This document shows positions 27,913 to 36,500 of a stretch of 64,000 nt of DNA, in pieces. This DNA is from UBA5287 sp041672395 (GTDB lineage Bacteria; Bacteroidota; Bacteroidia; Bacteroidales; Dysgonomonadaceae): contig JBAYZS010000009.1 in assembly GCA_041672395.1 (NCBI GenBank), positions 1 to 64,000 on the forward strand, given 5' to 3'. The notes beneath the pieces are model-generated. The model searched no databases. It was not told the DNA's origin and saw only the letters and a program-made list of their open reading frames with translations. A program made the position numbers and the translations under genes. Position 1 is the stretch's first letter. Every line of letters starts with the position of its first letter.

Positions 27913-30732
27913 TTGAAAAAAAAATTATTACTGATCTTCGTATTATTGGTCAGTTGTACTATAATAGCGCAACAGAATAATAGCATCCCGATAGATCCTA
28001 AGGTGAGAACCGGAAAGTTGGACAACGGTTTAACTTATTATATTCGTCAAAACAAAACACCTGAAAACAGAGCAGATTTTTACATTGCTCAAAGGGTAGG
28101 TTCTATGCAGGAAGAGGAAAATCAAAGGGGATTGGCACATTTTCTGGAACATATGGCTTTTAACGGAACTGAGAATTTTCCGAATAATAACTTACTTAAC
28201 TATTTGCAAAATAATGGCGTTAAGTTTGGAACAAATATTAACGCATATACATCCTTTGATCAAACAGTATATTATTTGACAGATGTTCCGACACAAAACA
28301 AAAACTTACTTGATTCTTGTTTACTGATACTTCACGACTGGTCTACTGCTATTTCTCTCGATGATAATGAGATTGAAAAAGAACGTGGAGTGATTCGTGA
28401 AGAATGGAGAACTAACAGCAGTGCGCAAATGCGTATTATGGAAGAGTTGCTTCCCTCAATGTATGTTGGTAGCAGATATGCTAACCGAATGCCAATAGGA
28501 CTGATAGATGTGATTAACAACTTTAAGAGCGATGAATTAAGAGCTTACTATCATAAGTGGTATCGCTCTGATTTACAAGGCGTTACTGTAGTTGGTGATA
28601 TAGATGTAAATATAGTGGAACAGAAAATTAAGAATCTTTTCTCTAATATAAAACTAGAACCTAATGCAGCTAAAAGAGAATACTTCCCTGTTCCAGAAAA
28701 TAAGGAACCAATTATAGCAATTGCTACAGATTCTGAAGCAATGGGTACACAATTAATGGTATTCTACAAACATGAAGCCATGCCTGAAAAAATGAAAAAT
28801 ACTCAAGCTGGATATATCTCACGTTATATGTTGAATTTAGCTGCTTCAATGATAAATCAACGTTTCAATGAAATATTACAAAAACCTAATTCACCTTTCA
28901 CATCTGCATATGCTTATGATGACGATTTTTTTGTAGCGAAAACAATTGATGCATGGAATGTTGTTGCTAGTTGTGCTGAAGACAAAGTGGATGATGCATT
29001 AGCTGCCATAGTTCGAGAAACGGAACGAATGAAACGTCATGGTTTTACTGTTCCAGAATATGAAATGGCCCGTACAAATATTTTGAAAAGTTATGAAGAC
29101 TTGTACAATAACCGAGATAAACAAAAGAATTCAGCATATTCACAGGAATATATTCGAGCATTTACAGATGGAGAACCAATTCCTGGAATTGAATATGAAT
29201 ACCAATTAATTCAGGCAATCGCTCCTAATATTCCTGTAGAAGTAATCAATCAAGTTATCCAACAACTTATAAGTGATAAAGATTTAGTTATTGGCGTTAC
29301 AGGTCCTGAAAAAGATGGATTGACTTATCCTTCTAATGAAGCGGTGCTAGCAACTATAAGCAACGTCAGAGCTGAAAACATTGAGCCCTATTTAGGTGAA
29401 GTAATTGACGAACCTCTAATAATTAAGCCTCCTACTCCAGGAAAAATAGTCAAAAAACAAAAAGATGAAGAACTCGATGCTACAATATGGACACTATCTA
29501 ACGGCATGAAAGTGTTATTGAAAAACACAGATTTCAAGGATGACGAGATTTTGATGACCTCCACAAGTATTGGTGGATCATCACAATATATGGTTAAAGA
29601 TCCGATTAACAGCAACCTTTTGTCAGAGGTTATGACTGTGGGAGGAGTCGGGAATTTTAGTGCAACAGATATTCCCAAAGTACTGACAGGTAAAACGGCT
29701 TCTGCTTCACCTAGTATAAACCTTACAACACAAAACTTTAACGGTTCATCTTCGATTATTGACTTTGAAACAATGCTACAACTAGTTTACCTATATTTTA
29801 CTGCTCCTAGGAAAGATGTAGACGCTTTCACCTCATGGAAACAACGAAAAGAAATTCAACTTAAGAATCTAGAAGCAGAACCGATGATTACTTTAATTGA
29901 TTCTATTAATTATAAGTTATATGGCGATAATCTTATTACTAGACGCCTAAAATTGGACGACTTACAAAAAGTTGATTATGATATAATTATGGAAATGTAT
30001 AAACAGCAATTTGCGAATCCTGTTAGTTTTACTTTTACCTTTGTCGGCAACATTGATGAAACAAAAGTAAAACCTGTTATTGAACAATATTTGGCGTCGC
30101 TTCCGGGACTAACTAAAAAAGGTGAATTTGTGAAAATTCCTTTGGATTTGAAGAAAGGAAGGCCAAATAATGTATTCCAGCATGAAATGCAAAACCCTAA
30201 AGCTTCTGTCTTCAATGCTGTCACAGGTACGATGAAACGAGACTTAAGCAACACTATATTAATGAGCATGTTAGACCAAATTCTTGAAATTGTTTATACT
30301 GAAAAGATACGTGAAGAGGAAGGCGGAACATATGGTGTGTCAACTATGGGATCAATTTCTCGTTATCCTGAAAACCAGACAATGTTACAGATTATTTACG
30401 ATACTGATCCTTCTTTAATGGAAAAACTCAACGACATAGTTTTTAATGAACTAAACAGTATTGCGAATAAAGGACCACAAAATAAAGATTTTAATAAGGT
30501 TAAAGAATATATGAATAAAAAATATACAGAGAACCTTAAGGTGAATAGTTATTGGTTAAATGTACTAGCTACAAAGTATTTCTATAATGAAGACATTCAC
30601 TCTGATTATCTGAATATATTAAACACAATTACTGAAAAAGATGTTCAGAAATTTACCAAAGATTTACTGATTCAAGGAAATATTGCTACTGTTGTAATGA
30701 TGCCTAAAGAAACAGTAAAAACTGATAATTAA
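27913..30732 (+). CDS. secreted M16 family zinc metallopeptidase (second copy)
   Basis: Insulinase-type peptidase of 939 aa. The start is a TTG: the nearby ATG at 27902 runs into a stop after four codons, while the TTG gives an excellent signal peptide (KKKLLLIFVLLVS). The zinc motif HFLEH is at residues 76-80, with the third ligand near Glu157 in EKERGVI. An inactive-looking second half follows, as in other long M16 proteins. The N-terminal third closely parallels the M16 of the SusCD locus (GLAHFLEHMAFNGT is identical in both). It lies 11 bases after the nucleoside phosphorylase gene. Probable periplasmic peptide degradation. Confidence 0.92.
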   Translation: MKKKLLLIFVLLVSCTIIAQQNNSIPIDPKVRTGKLDNGLTYYIRQNKTPENRADFYIAQRVGSMQEEENQRGLAHFLEHMAFNGTENFPNNNLLNYLQNNGVKFGTNINAYTSFDQTVYYLTDVPTQNKNLLDSCLLILHDWSTAISLDDNEIEKERGVIREEWRTNSSAQMRIMEELLPSMYVGSRYANRMPIGLIDVINNFKSDELRAYYHKWYRSDLQGVTVVGDIDVNIVEQKIKNLFSNIKLEPNAAKREYFPVPENKEPIIAIATDSEAMGTQLMVFYKHEAMPEKMKNTQAGYISRYMLNLAASMINQRFNEILQKPNSPFTSAYAYDDDFFVAKTIDAWNVVASCAEDKVDDALAAIVRETERMKRHGFTVPEYEMARTNILKSYEDLYNNRDKQKNSAYSQEYIRAFTDGEPIPGIEYEYQLIQAIAPNIPVEVINQVIQQLISDKDLVIGVTGPEKDGLTYPSNEAVLATISNVRAENIEPYLGEVIDEPLIIKPPTPGKIVKKQKDEELDATIWTLSNGMKVLLKNTDFKDDEILMTSTSIGGSSQYMVKDPINSNLLSEVMTVGGVGNFSATDIPKVLTGKTASASPSINLTTQNFNGSSSIIDFETMLQLVYLYFTAPRKDVDAFTSWKQRKEIQLKNLEAEPMITLIDSINYKLYGDNLITRRLKLDDLQKVDYDIIMEMYKQQFANPVSFTFTFVGNIDETKVKPVIEQYLASLPGLTKKGEFVKIPLDLKKGRPNNVFQHEMQNPKASVFNAVTGTMKRDLSNTILMSMLDQILEIVYTEKIREEEGGTYGVSTMGSISRYPENQTMLQIIYDTDPSLMEKLNDIVFNELNSIANKGPQNKDFNKVKEYMNKKYTENLKVNSYWLNVLATKYFYNEDIHSDYLNILNTITEKDVQKFTKDLLIQGNIATVVMMPKETVKTDN

Positions 30733-30757
30733 ACATTTAATATAATTTCATAGAAAC

Positions 30758-30785
30758 AAACAGGTTAATCTGACCTGTTTATTTT
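30758..30785 (+). terminator. probable rho-independent terminator after the M16 gene
   Basis: 8-bp stem (30758-30765 pairs with 30773-30780), 7-base loop, then ATTTTG. Modest but well placed 25 bases after the stop. Confidence 0.6.
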
Positions 30786-30848
30786 GTATTAAACTTTCAA
30801 ATTCTAATTAATTTTCTAATTTAAACTAATATACAAATAAAGAATACA

Positions 30849-32183
30849 ATGCAAAACAGAAGAAATTTTTTAAAGAATTTGTCTTTAGGAGCAGCCGCTA
30901 TCTATGGTTCTAAGACATTTTCGATGCCTAAATTTAATATCAAACAAAGCGGAAAAGAAGCAGAGAATAATAAAGTGGTCAATATAGCACTAATAGGTAA
31001 AGGAGGAATGGGTACTTCTGATACAAATACAGCTTTATCTATTAAAGGTGTTAAAATTGTTGCTGTTTGCGATTTATTCGACAGACGTTTAAACGAAGCA
31101 AAAAGTCAATGGGGCGACGATTTGTTTTTAACCAAAAAATATAAAGAAATCTTGGATTTGAATAATGTGGATGCAGTCATTATAGCCACACCAGATCATT
31201 GGCATCAAAAAATAGCTATAGACGCAATGAATGCAGGGAAACATGTTTATTGTGAAAAACCTGTAATACATAAACTTAAAGAAGGTAAGGCTTTAATCAA
31301 TGCTCAAAAAAAGTATGGAACTATATTCCAGGTAGGGAGCCAGGGGATGGCTTCTTTGGGTAATAGAGCTGCTCGACTGTTAGTACATAATGGACTAATC
31401 GGAAAAATCAATTTCATCAATGGTCAATTTACTGCTGCTCCTAGTCCATTAAATTCTTTTATTGCTCCTGAAGATGCAACTGAAAAAACAATATGGTGGG
31501 ATCAATTCTTGGGGAATGCCCCTAAAAGGCCATTTGATGCACAACGTTTTTTAGCTTGGCGTAATTGGAAAGATTATAGTACGGGTATAGCTGGTGATTT
31601 GTATGTTCATGTCTTGTCTAGTGTTCATTATATTATGGATGCCATTGGACCTGAAAAAGTTTATACGACTGGTGGAATTCATTATTATAAAGATGGTTTA
31701 CAGGATACCCCTGATATTATGCTAGGATACTTTGATTATCCTGATAGAAATAATTTAGGAGCTTTTAAAATACAATTAGGAGCAAATTATGTTGACGGTG
31801 TATCTAAGAAGTGGGGAAGTACTGATTTTGATATTATTGGATCAATGGGTTCTTTAAATGTTAAATGGAATCAAGTTACGCTTAAAACAACTTACGATGT
31901 TGACATAAAGAAACTCGATGTATTGAAACAATTAGGTCAGGGAATGGATCAACCTATAAAAGTTTCACCAAATGAATTTTTATTTAATGCTGAAAATGGA
32001 TATCGAGGTTGCCACTATGACCATCATTTTAACTTTATTAATGGCATAAGAAATAATGTTCCAGTTATAGCTGATGCTCTTTTTGCTGTAAGAACAGCCG
32101 CTCCTGCTCTTTTAAGTTATGAAAGTTATCTAAGAAACAATGCAATTCTTTGGGATGCAGAAAATTTAAGAGAAAAACGTTAA
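30849..32183 (+). CDS. Tat-exported Gfo/Idh/MocA family oxidoreductase
   Basis: NAD(P)-dependent sugar oxidoreductase, 444 aa. The N-terminus MQNRRNFLKNLSLGAAA is a twin-arginine signal, so the enzyme is probably exported folded with its cofactor. Rossmann GKGGMG at 50-55, substrate-side motif EKP with Lys137, and DHHFNFINGIRNN near the end are typical of the family. The next gene, 26 bases on, is a DUF1080 lipoprotein. Known DUF1080/Gfo-Idh-MocA gene sets oxidise glycosides at C3 and then cleave the 3-keto product, so such a role is likely here (inference). It could alternatively resemble the GH109 branch. Confidence 0.88.
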   Translation: MQNRRNFLKNLSLGAAAIYGSKTFSMPKFNIKQSGKEAENNKVVNIALIGKGGMGTSDTNTALSIKGVKIVAVCDLFDRRLNEAKSQWGDDLFLTKKYKEILDLNNVDAVIIATPDHWHQKIAIDAMNAGKHVYCEKPVIHKLKEGKALINAQKKYGTIFQVGSQGMASLGNRAARLLVHNGLIGKINFINGQFTAAPSPLNSFIAPEDATEKTIWWDQFLGNAPKRPFDAQRFLAWRNWKDYSTGIAGDLYVHVLSSVHYIMDAIGPEKVYTTGGIHYYKDGLQDTPDIMLGYFDYPDRNNLGAFKIQLGANYVDGVSKKWGSTDFDIIGSMGSLNVKWNQVTLKTTYDVDIKKLDVLKQLGQGMDQPIKVSPNEFLFNAENGYRGCHYDHHFNFINGIRNNVPVIADALFAVRTAAPALLSYESYLRNNAILWDAENLREKR

Positions 32184-32209
32184 GTAATATATTTCTCAAT
32201 CAATGTTAT

Positions 32210-32935
32210 ATGAATAAAATTTACATTTTTGTTTTGTTGCCATTATTCTTTGGCTTAAGTTGTAAATTATCCAAAACACAGGTTCAAAGATCAGATGGAA
32301 TGCAACAAATTAATGAAGAGCAGATAAAACCTTTTAAATTATCAAGAAATGAAAAAAAAGAAGGCTTTAAAATCCTTTTTGACGGTACTTCCATGGAGCT
32401 ATGGACTAGTAATGCAAATGAGTATAAATTAGAAAATGGTTGTATTGTAATGCGTCCATCAGAAGGAGGTTACAGTAATTTATATTCTAAAAACACTTAC
32501 GACAATTTTGTTTTAAAATTTGATTTTTTACTCACCCCAGGTTCAAATAGTGGTCTTGGATTAAGGCATAAAATTGTAAATTCCAAAAGTGGATATGATG
32601 GTATGGAATTACAAATTTTAGACAACAGTGCCGAAATATACAAAGATCTGAAGCCTTACCAATATCATGGATCAATATATGGATGGATTCCAGCAAAACG
32701 TGAATTCCTAAACCCCGTTGGAGAATGGAATCACCAAGAAGTTATAGCTAATGGTGATAATATTAAAGTCATCTTAAACGGAACAATAATAGTTGATGGA
32801 AATTTAAAAGAAGCAATAGAAAAAGTAACTCTTGATAAAGTTCCTGAATCATTGTTTTATCGAGTAGGACACATTGCATTTTTAGGACATGACTCCGTTA
32901 TTAAGTTAAAAAATATACGAATCAAAGAACTGTGA
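32210..32935 (+). CDS. DUF1080 lipoprotein (putative 3-keto-glycoside hydrolase)
   Basis: A 241-aa lipoprotein (FGLSC, Cys18). I chose the ATG at 32210 because the longer frame overlaps the end of the preceding gene and lacks a signal peptide. The DUF1080 concanavalin-like fold is clear from FKILFDGTSMELW, NLYSKNTYDNFVLKFDF, GSNSGLGLR and GMELQILDN. Family members have been described as acting on 3-keto-disaccharides or 3-keto-glucosides made by Gfo/Idh/MocA oxidoreductases, and such an enzyme is encoded immediately upstream. The facing MFS gene ends 4 bases away. A second DUF1080 protein lies at 62.3 kb. Confidence 0.87.
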   Translation: MNKIYIFVLLPLFFGLSCKLSKTQVQRSDGMQQINEEQIKPFKLSRNEKKEGFKILFDGTSMELWTSNANEYKLENGCIVMRPSEGGYSNLYSKNTYDNFVLKFDFLLTPGSNSGLGLRHKIVNSKSGYDGMELQILDNSAEIYKDLKPYQYHGSIYGWIPAKREFLNPVGEWNHQEVIANGDNIKVILNGTIIVDGNLKEAIEKVTLDKVPESLFYRVGHIAFLGHDSVIKLKNIRIKEL

Positions 32936-32939
32936 TTCT

Positions 32940-34238
32940 TTATTTTATATTTTCTTTGTCCCTAATATATTTGTTCTTAAAAAGAATAGCAAATAGCAAT
33001 GCTACCACAAGAGCATAAGCAGCGAAAATATACCAAACAGATGACCAATCACCGATAAGCATTGATTTGGTTTGTGATCCAATTGTAACATCTGTCCATT
33101 TACAAAATTCATTAACAACAGCCTGAGCAGCCAATGTTCCAATGGTTGCCCCTATTCCATTTGTCATCAACATAAATAAACCTTGTGCACTCGATCTGAT
33201 TTCGGGCTTGGTCTCTTTATCGACAAATAATGAACCCGAGATGTTAAAGAAATCAAACGCTACTCCATATACGAGCATTGACAAAATAAGAAGCCATACT
33301 CCATTACCAGGATTACCAAATCCAAACAATGCAAAACGAAGTACCCAAGCAAACATAGCAATCAACATTACAATTTTTATTCCATATTTTTTAAGGAAAA
33401 ATGGGATAAGAAGAATACAAAGTGTTTCAGAAACCTGTGATAAGGATATCAAGATGTTTGAATGATTCACACCAAAAGTATTTGCATATTTAGGGAAAGA
33501 TTCAAAACTAGCTATAAAAGGATTAGCAAAACCGTTGGTTATTTGTAATGATACTCCTAAAAACATCGAAAAAATAAAGAATATGGCCATTTTTTTTTGT
33601 TTGAAAAGCTTAAAGGCATCGAAACCCAATGCTTTGCCAAATGACTTCTTTCCATTTTGCTTAAAAACGTTGGGTAAACAATTTGGTAATGTAAAAGCAT
33701 AAAGTCCTAATAAAAGGCCTATTCCACCACTAATTACGAACTGCATTGCAGTATCTTGAAAACCAAGCAAATCGACAACCCACATAGAAATTATGAATCC
33801 GATTGTTCCAAAAACACGAATTGATGGGAATTCATTAACTGTATCGTAATCAAACTGATTGAGAATATTATATGCAACAGAATTTGATAATGCTAATGTT
33901 GGCATATAAAATGCAACACTCAAAGTATATAAAGTGAAAATAATGGGAAATGAAATTACAGAATCGGCACTTAGACCATATATTCCAACACTCATCATAA
34001 AAATAGCAGATAAAAGATGACAAATACCAAGCATTTTTTGAGCAGGAATCCATCTATCTGCAATTATACCAATAAGCGCAGGCATGAAAATGGAAACAAT
34101 TCCTTGTACGGAATAAAATATTCCAATATGTTCTCCTAATCCAGCAGGGCCTAAATATCGAGACATTGAAGTTAAATAAGCCCCCCACACTGCAAATTGC
34201 AAGAAATTCATTATTATCAAACGAGCCTTTATTTTCAT
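32940..34238 (-). CDS. NupG-like MFS permease
   Basis: Major facilitator of 432 aa with about 12 membrane helices. The opening MKIKARLIIMNFLQFAVWGAYLTS and the stretch PTLALSNSVAYNIL are characteristic of the nucleoside:H+ symporter (NupG/XapB) family. In Bacteroidota such proteins are often annotated as nucleoside or sugar permeases, and many sit beside Gfo/Idh/MocA and DUF1080 genes, as here, so the substrate could be a sugar derivative rather than a nucleoside. It converges on the DUF1080 gene with only four bases between and lies 25 bases after the EnvC-like gene on the same strand. Confidence 0.85.
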   Translation of the reverse strand: MKIKARLIIMNFLQFAVWGAYLTSMSRYLGPAGLGEHIGIFYSVQGIVSIFMPALIGIIADRWIPAQKMLGICHLLSAIFMMSVGIYGLSADSVISFPIIFTLYTLSVAFYMPTLALSNSVAYNILNQFDYDTVNEFPSIRVFGTIGFIISMWVVDLLGFQDTAMQFVISGGIGLLLGLYAFTLPNCLPNVFKQNGKKSFGKALGFDAFKLFKQKKMAIFFIFSMFLGVSLQITNGFANPFIASFESFPKYANTFGVNHSNILISLSQVSETLCILLIPFFLKKYGIKIVMLIAMFAWVLRFALFGFGNPGNGVWLLILSMLVYGVAFDFFNISGSLFVDKETKPEIRSSAQGLFMLMTNGIGATIGTLAAQAVVNEFCKWTDVTIGSQTKSMLIGDWSSVWYIFAAYALVVALLFAILFKNKYIRDKENIK

Positions 34239-34263
34239 ATTATATTCATTATTAACTTATATA

Positions 34264-35643
34264 CTATTTATTAAGCCACGGCTTCGGATCCAACTTTGTT
34301 GTTTTTTTCCAGAGCTGAAAATGCATTTTCGCGATCCCAGAATCAGGATCGGTAAATATTTTTCCTAAAGCTTGCCCAGTTTTCACCTTTTCACCTTGTT
34401 TAACATAAATATCAAAAATGTTTCCGTAAAAGGTATAGTATTCTCCATGACGTACAATAATACAAGTATTTGAGCCTGGAAAGGGAAAAATTTTAGAAAT
34501 AACACCTTGAAATACAGATCTGACATTTGCATCCTGTTGTGTCTGAATATCAATTCCGTTACTTGTAGTTGTTATATTCCATTCATTACTTTTATTAACA
34601 CCAAAATTTGTCACTATTACAGAAGCACCCGTCACAGGCATTGGTAAATGCCCTTTGTTTGAGGCAAAATCTGTTGACAAATTTAAATCTTCAGTTGAAG
34701 TAGATTTAGGAGCTAATCCTACTTTAGGTGAAGAAATATTTTTTTTTGGTTCAGTAATTATTTTTTCAGAAATGTTAGGTTCAATATTTGTCAAATCTTT
34801 ACTTTTATTACCTGACTCGTATTCTCGTTTGGTCTTTTCAATAACTTTCTCCGTATTTCTCTTCCGTTCTGTTTCTTCAGCAATTCTTTTTGCCTCAGCA
34901 TCTCGCTCTTGTCGAGCAACCTCTTCAGCTATAAGTTTTTCAATTTGAGCATTTAGTTTATTTACCTGTTTTTGTTTGTCTTGTATTGTTCTATGGAGCT
35001 CTTTCTGTTTATTTTTAGCTTCAGTTATTTCACTTTGGCGGACTTTCTCTTCACTTTGTAGCTTGGATTGTTCTGATTGAAGAGAAGCAAGTACATTCTG
35101 CTTATTCTCTTTAGCTCTTTGCAGTTCGACCTTTTTAGCAATTAGACTTTCATTTTGTTTCTTAATTTCATCAACCTGTTCTTTTCGCCATTGTGAATAG
35201 TTTCTCAAATATTGCATTCTTCGTAAGGATTCACTAAAAGATCTTCCTGATAAAATGAACATTAATTTGTTTTCAGAGAATCGATTGCTCTTAATTATTC
35301 CATTTATTGCATTTGAATAACTCACCTTCGTGATTTTCATCTTTTTATCAAGTTCTTCTATCTCTTTTTCATGAATAGATTGTTCGGTTCTCAGCATATC
35401 TATTTCACGTTGATATAATCCTATCATTTCTTTTCGAGAACCGATTTGGTTATTAATTAACTTAATTCTGTCTAAAAGAGTAGCTGTTTGTTTTTTGACA
35501 TCCAGAAAAAGTTTATTTGTGTTGACAATTTCTTCCTGAAGTGATTTTTGCATATTCCTGAGATCCTGTATTTGTGAAGTTTGAGCCAACCCCAGAAAAC
35601 AATTTAGGACAAAAAGCAGTATGATAAAATAAAGTTTATTCAT
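34264..35643 (-). CDS. EnvC-like murein hydrolase activator, degenerate M23 domain
   Basis: Periplasmic protein of 459 aa with a signal peptide (ending near GLAQ), a long coiled coil at about 22-280 and a C-terminal LytM/M23 domain at about 350-455. Active LytM enzymes use HxxxD and HxH for zinc. Here the first His is Asn (TSNGIDI) and HxH reads KMH (AKMHFQLW), so two key His are missing and the domain should be catalytically dead. That is the pattern of EnvC, which activates cell-separation amidases instead of cutting murein. Its start overlaps the stop of the DUF4292 gene (TAATG), within a dut-TPR-DUF4292-EnvC operon. Confidence 0.88.
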   Translation of the reverse strand: MNKLYFIILLFVLNCFLGLAQTSQIQDLRNMQKSLQEEIVNTNKLFLDVKKQTATLLDRIKLINNQIGSRKEMIGLYQREIDMLRTEQSIHEKEIEELDKKMKITKVSYSNAINGIIKSNRFSENKLMFILSGRSFSESLRRMQYLRNYSQWRKEQVDEIKKQNESLIAKKVELQRAKENKQNVLASLQSEQSKLQSEEKVRQSEITEAKNKQKELHRTIQDKQKQVNKLNAQIEKLIAEEVARQERDAEAKRIAEETERKRNTEKVIEKTKREYESGNKSKDLTNIEPNISEKIITEPKKNISSPKVGLAPKSTSTEDLNLSTDFASNKGHLPMPVTGASVIVTNFGVNKSNEWNITTTSNGIDIQTQQDANVRSVFQGVISKIFPFPGSNTCIIVRHGEYYTFYGNIFDIYVKQGEKVKTGQALGKIFTDPDSGIAKMHFQLWKKTTKLDPKPWLNK

Positions 35644-36500
35644 TAAATATTTCTAATAATTTTTATGATCTCAGTTACTGAAATTTGAATATAACCTTCT
35701 GGGACATCTACATTCAAAGATGTTGGCTCATTTAATACTATATCCGAAAACTTTATTTCCAAATCCATTCTTTTGACTGCAGATCCACCGCCAATATTCA
35801 TTAATGTAGGAAACATGGTATTACCTAAAGGGGTAAAATTATTGTACTCCCAATTTAAAGAATATTTACCATCATTTCCCATCAAATGGGTGAACATTAT
35901 TTTGTCGTCAGAATTTATCGAAAACGCATATTCAATTCCTGATAATTCATCTGAAGATTTAAGATAATAACTGTTTGCATTATCAATATACCCAAAAAAA
36001 CGATAATCAGTTGGTTGAACAGATGTATTTCCTGCAACAAACATTTGGTTTGTGAATAGAGATAATAACATATCGAAATCAAATCCAATTGGATATTTTT
36101 CTTTTAATTGTTCGTATGTCTCTTTTACATAACGTTTATTCATTCTATCAATTAAAACAATTTCATCCTGATCGAAATAAATTCTAAACATCTCCATACC
36201 AAAAAGAGGTTGTAATGAAATTTGGACTGCATCATTATTTATAACTTTCATTGTCCCCTTGGAACTTAACGAACGCGTTCCTGTTGAAACTGAAAGATTA
36301 ATTCTTGAAAAGAATGTATTAAAATCCAGTTGATTTGAAATAATATCTGAAAATAATTCTAAATTTGCTTTTTCTTTAATAGGAGATGTTGAATAGACGA
36401 TCGTCTGTTTTTGTTTACAAGATGGGGTAAGTATCAAAAAAAGAATACTTACATAAAAAAAACAAAACAATTTATTTGATCTTTTCATTTTTTTAATCAT
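35643..36500 (-). CDS. DUF4292 lipoprotein
   Basis: A 285-aa lipoprotein with signal peptide FLILTPSC. A second ATG four codons in (MKRSNK) is also possible. The body (SRINLSVSTGTRSLSSKGTMKV, LFGMEMFRIYFDQDEIVLIDR) matches the DUF4292 family, whose LolA/LolB-like beta fold suggests handling lipid or lipoprotein in the envelope; function has not been settled as far as I know. It is locked between TPR and EnvC genes by 4-base and TAATG overlaps, an order I recall from other Bacteroidota. Confidence 0.85.
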   Translation of the reverse strand: MIKKMKRSNKLFCFFYVSILFLILTPSCKQKQTIVYSTSPIKEKANLELFSDIISNQLDFNTFFSRINLSVSTGTRSLSSKGTMKVINNDAVQISLQPLFGMEMFRIYFDQDEIVLIDRMNKRYVKETYEQLKEKYPIGFDFDMLLSLFTNQMFVAGNTSVQPTDYRFFGYIDNANSYYLKSSDELSGIEYAFSINSDDKIMFTHLMGNDGKYSLNWEYNNFTPLGNTMFPTLMNIGGGSAVKRMDLEIKFSDIVLNEPTSLNVDVPEGYIQISVTEIIKIIRNI

